A DNA stretch of 6,472 nucleotides from an uncultured Prosthecobacter sp. (lineage in GTDB: Bacteria > Verrucomicrobiota > Verrucomicrobiia > Verrucomicrobiales > Verrucomicrobiaceae), in assembly GCA_937941745.1 (NCBI GenBank), contig CALDGV010000393.1:1-6472 (forward strand), read 5' to 3'. Numbering within the stretch: the stretch's first letter is position 1; each line of letters starts with the position of its first letter. Both the position numbers and the translations under genes were made by a program. The notes under the pieces are model-generated. The model was not told the origin of the DNA, made no database searches, and saw nothing but the letters and a program-made list of their open reading frames with translations. Positions 5,699 to 6,472 of this stretch are shown piece after piece.

Positions 5699-6472
5699 TT
5701 ACTGGAGTTTCGTGCCGGTGAGCTGTTCAAGCTGGAGGCGTGCCTCCACGGCGGCGACCTGGGAGGCGAGCACCGCACTGACGCTGTCGATGTACTGCTG
5801 CTGGAGTTCCGTGTAGGTGGAAAGCGGCAGCGCACCGAGACGGAAGTGTTCATCGGCCTCGGCGGCGGCCTTGCGGAAGCTTTCCAGCGTGTCCGCAGGC
5901 CACTTGGCCAGCTCCTCGACGTGGATGCGGTAGTGGCTGGCCTCGGCGGCGACTTCGCGCTCGAGCAGGCGCATCTGCGCGGTCAGCATCACCTCGGCCT
6001 GTACTTCACGGGCCTTGGCGGTTTCGATGGCACCCTTGTTGCGGTTCCACAGCGGCAGGGGGATGGAAACACCGATGCCCACCTGGGTCTCGCGCGTCGA
6101 GCTCTGCTGACGCTGGATGTAGGGCACGACGCTGATCGTGGGCCAGCGCTCGTTTTCCGCCAGCTTCACCTCAAAGCCCTGCTGCTGCACGTCGAGGATG
6201 CGGGCGCGGAGGCCGAAGTTCTTCTTCCGGGCTTCGACCATCAGGGCTTCCAGTTTGGGAGGAGGGTTCAGCGTCAGAGGCTCCACGCGGATCTCCAGCG
6301 GGTTTTCCGCTTTTTCTCCCAGCAGTTGGTTCAACTCAAAACGCGCCTCAGCCAGCTCATTGCGCGCAGCCGTGGCTGCCGCGCTGAGGTTGAGGGCGTT
6401 CGCCTGCACGATGCGCGCCTCCAGCTTGGGGGCGACCCCTGCGGGATCCCGCTGCAGAAGCACGTCGGCGAG
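5699..6472 (-). CDS. Outer-membrane efflux channel (TolC/CzcC-like), C-terminal part, cut by the right window edge
   Basis: The frame is open to the right edge and shows 257 residues ending at the TAA at 5699-5701; roughly the N-terminal third to two fifths of a typical 400-450-residue protein is missing. A GTG at 6463 is an internal Val codon, not the start. Visible parts follow the two-repeat plan of the OEP family. The end of the first repeat's long helix is Ala/Leu/Glu-rich and closes with ELNQLLGE. The second repeat begins near LEALMVEARKKN, has a beta-strand segment ISVVPYIQRQ, the diagnostic GVSIPLPLWNRNKGAI turn, and long helices that include FRLGALPLSTYTELQQQYID. Such trimers form the outer-membrane exit duct of tripartite pumps. 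The RND pump gene follows after 12 bases, so the two surely form one operon and one efflux complex, probably for divalent metals. Confidence 0.95.
   Translation of the reverse strand, partial: LADVLLQRDPAGVAPKLEARIVQANALNLSAAATAARNELAEARFELNQLLGEKAENPLEIRVEPLTLNPPPKLEALMVEARKKNFGLRARILDVQQQGFEVKLAENERWPTISVVPYIQRQQSSTRETQVGIGVSIPLPLWNRNKGAIETAKAREVQAEVMLTAQMRLLEREVAAEASHYRIHVEELAKWPADTLESFRKAAAEADEHFRLGALPLSTYTELQQQYIDSVSAVLASQVAAVEARLQLEQLTGTKLQ

Noticed and set aside
5059..5853. A 264-codon minus-strand frame spanning the channel-pump junction
   Set aside because: It is a Ser/Arg/Pro/Cys-rich out-of-frame reading over two well-supported genes; it is not a fusion.
6461..6463. GTG at 6463 as the start of the outer-membrane channel gene
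   Set aside because: The frame continues open to the window edge, and the visible part begins in the middle of the OEP fold, so this is an internal Val codon.
1..6472. CRISPR arrays, insertion sequences, tRNA or rRNA genes, phage or defence genes
   Set aside because: I looked for spaced direct repeats, transposase motifs, terminal inverted repeats and tRNA-like folds and saw none.

Overview
The window is ordinary chromosomal DNA from a GC-rich Gram-negative bacterium. It has outer-membrane efflux parts, Sec-type signal peptides and a formylglycine sulfatase. A secreted arylsulfatase-family enzyme, an unusual ROK kinase lacking the zinc-site cysteines, and a secreted [18 protein letters not shown] protein together suggest Verrucomicrobiota (Prosthecobacter/Verrucomicrobium-like) or a related PVC lineage. 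That placement is inference from gene content; there is no rRNA or other marker gene here.

Layout, left to right. Positions 1-337 (minus) hold the N-terminal third or so of a secreted sulfatase that runs off the left edge. Positions 421-1323 (minus) encode a 300-residue exported protein of unknown function, with a C-terminal region resembling an RlpA-like double-psi beta-barrel and a short charged helical tail. The sulfatase follows it in the same direction after 83 bases. Positions 1324-1553 are a divergent intergenic region with a fair promoter candidate for the leftward gene and several inverted repeats ahead of the rightward gene. Positions 1554-2498 (plus) encode a ROK-family sugar kinase or kinase-like protein. 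Positions 2499-2554 separate two convergent genes and contain a perfect 10-bp GC-rich hairpin. Positions 2555-5686 (minus) encode a complete CzcA/CusA-type heavy-metal RND pump. Positions 5699-6472 (minus) hold the C-terminal part of its TolC/CzcC-like outer-membrane partner, which runs off the right edge.

The right half is a metal-efflux operon transcribed leftward: outer-membrane channel, 12-base gap, inner-membrane pump. The third part of such a machine, the periplasmic adaptor (CzcB/CusB type), is not in the window; the pump is last in the operon, so the adaptor should lie upstream of the channel gene or elsewhere. Pump motifs point to divalent cations (Zn/Co/Cd/Ni) rather than Cu(I)/Ag(I). 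The left-half genes have no evident functional link to efflux.

I do not see a previously undescribed multi-gene system here. The points most worth a second look are the ROK protein without its zinc ligands, the uncharacterised exported protein, the missing adaptor, and the absence of Shine-Dalgarno sequences at essentially every visible start.
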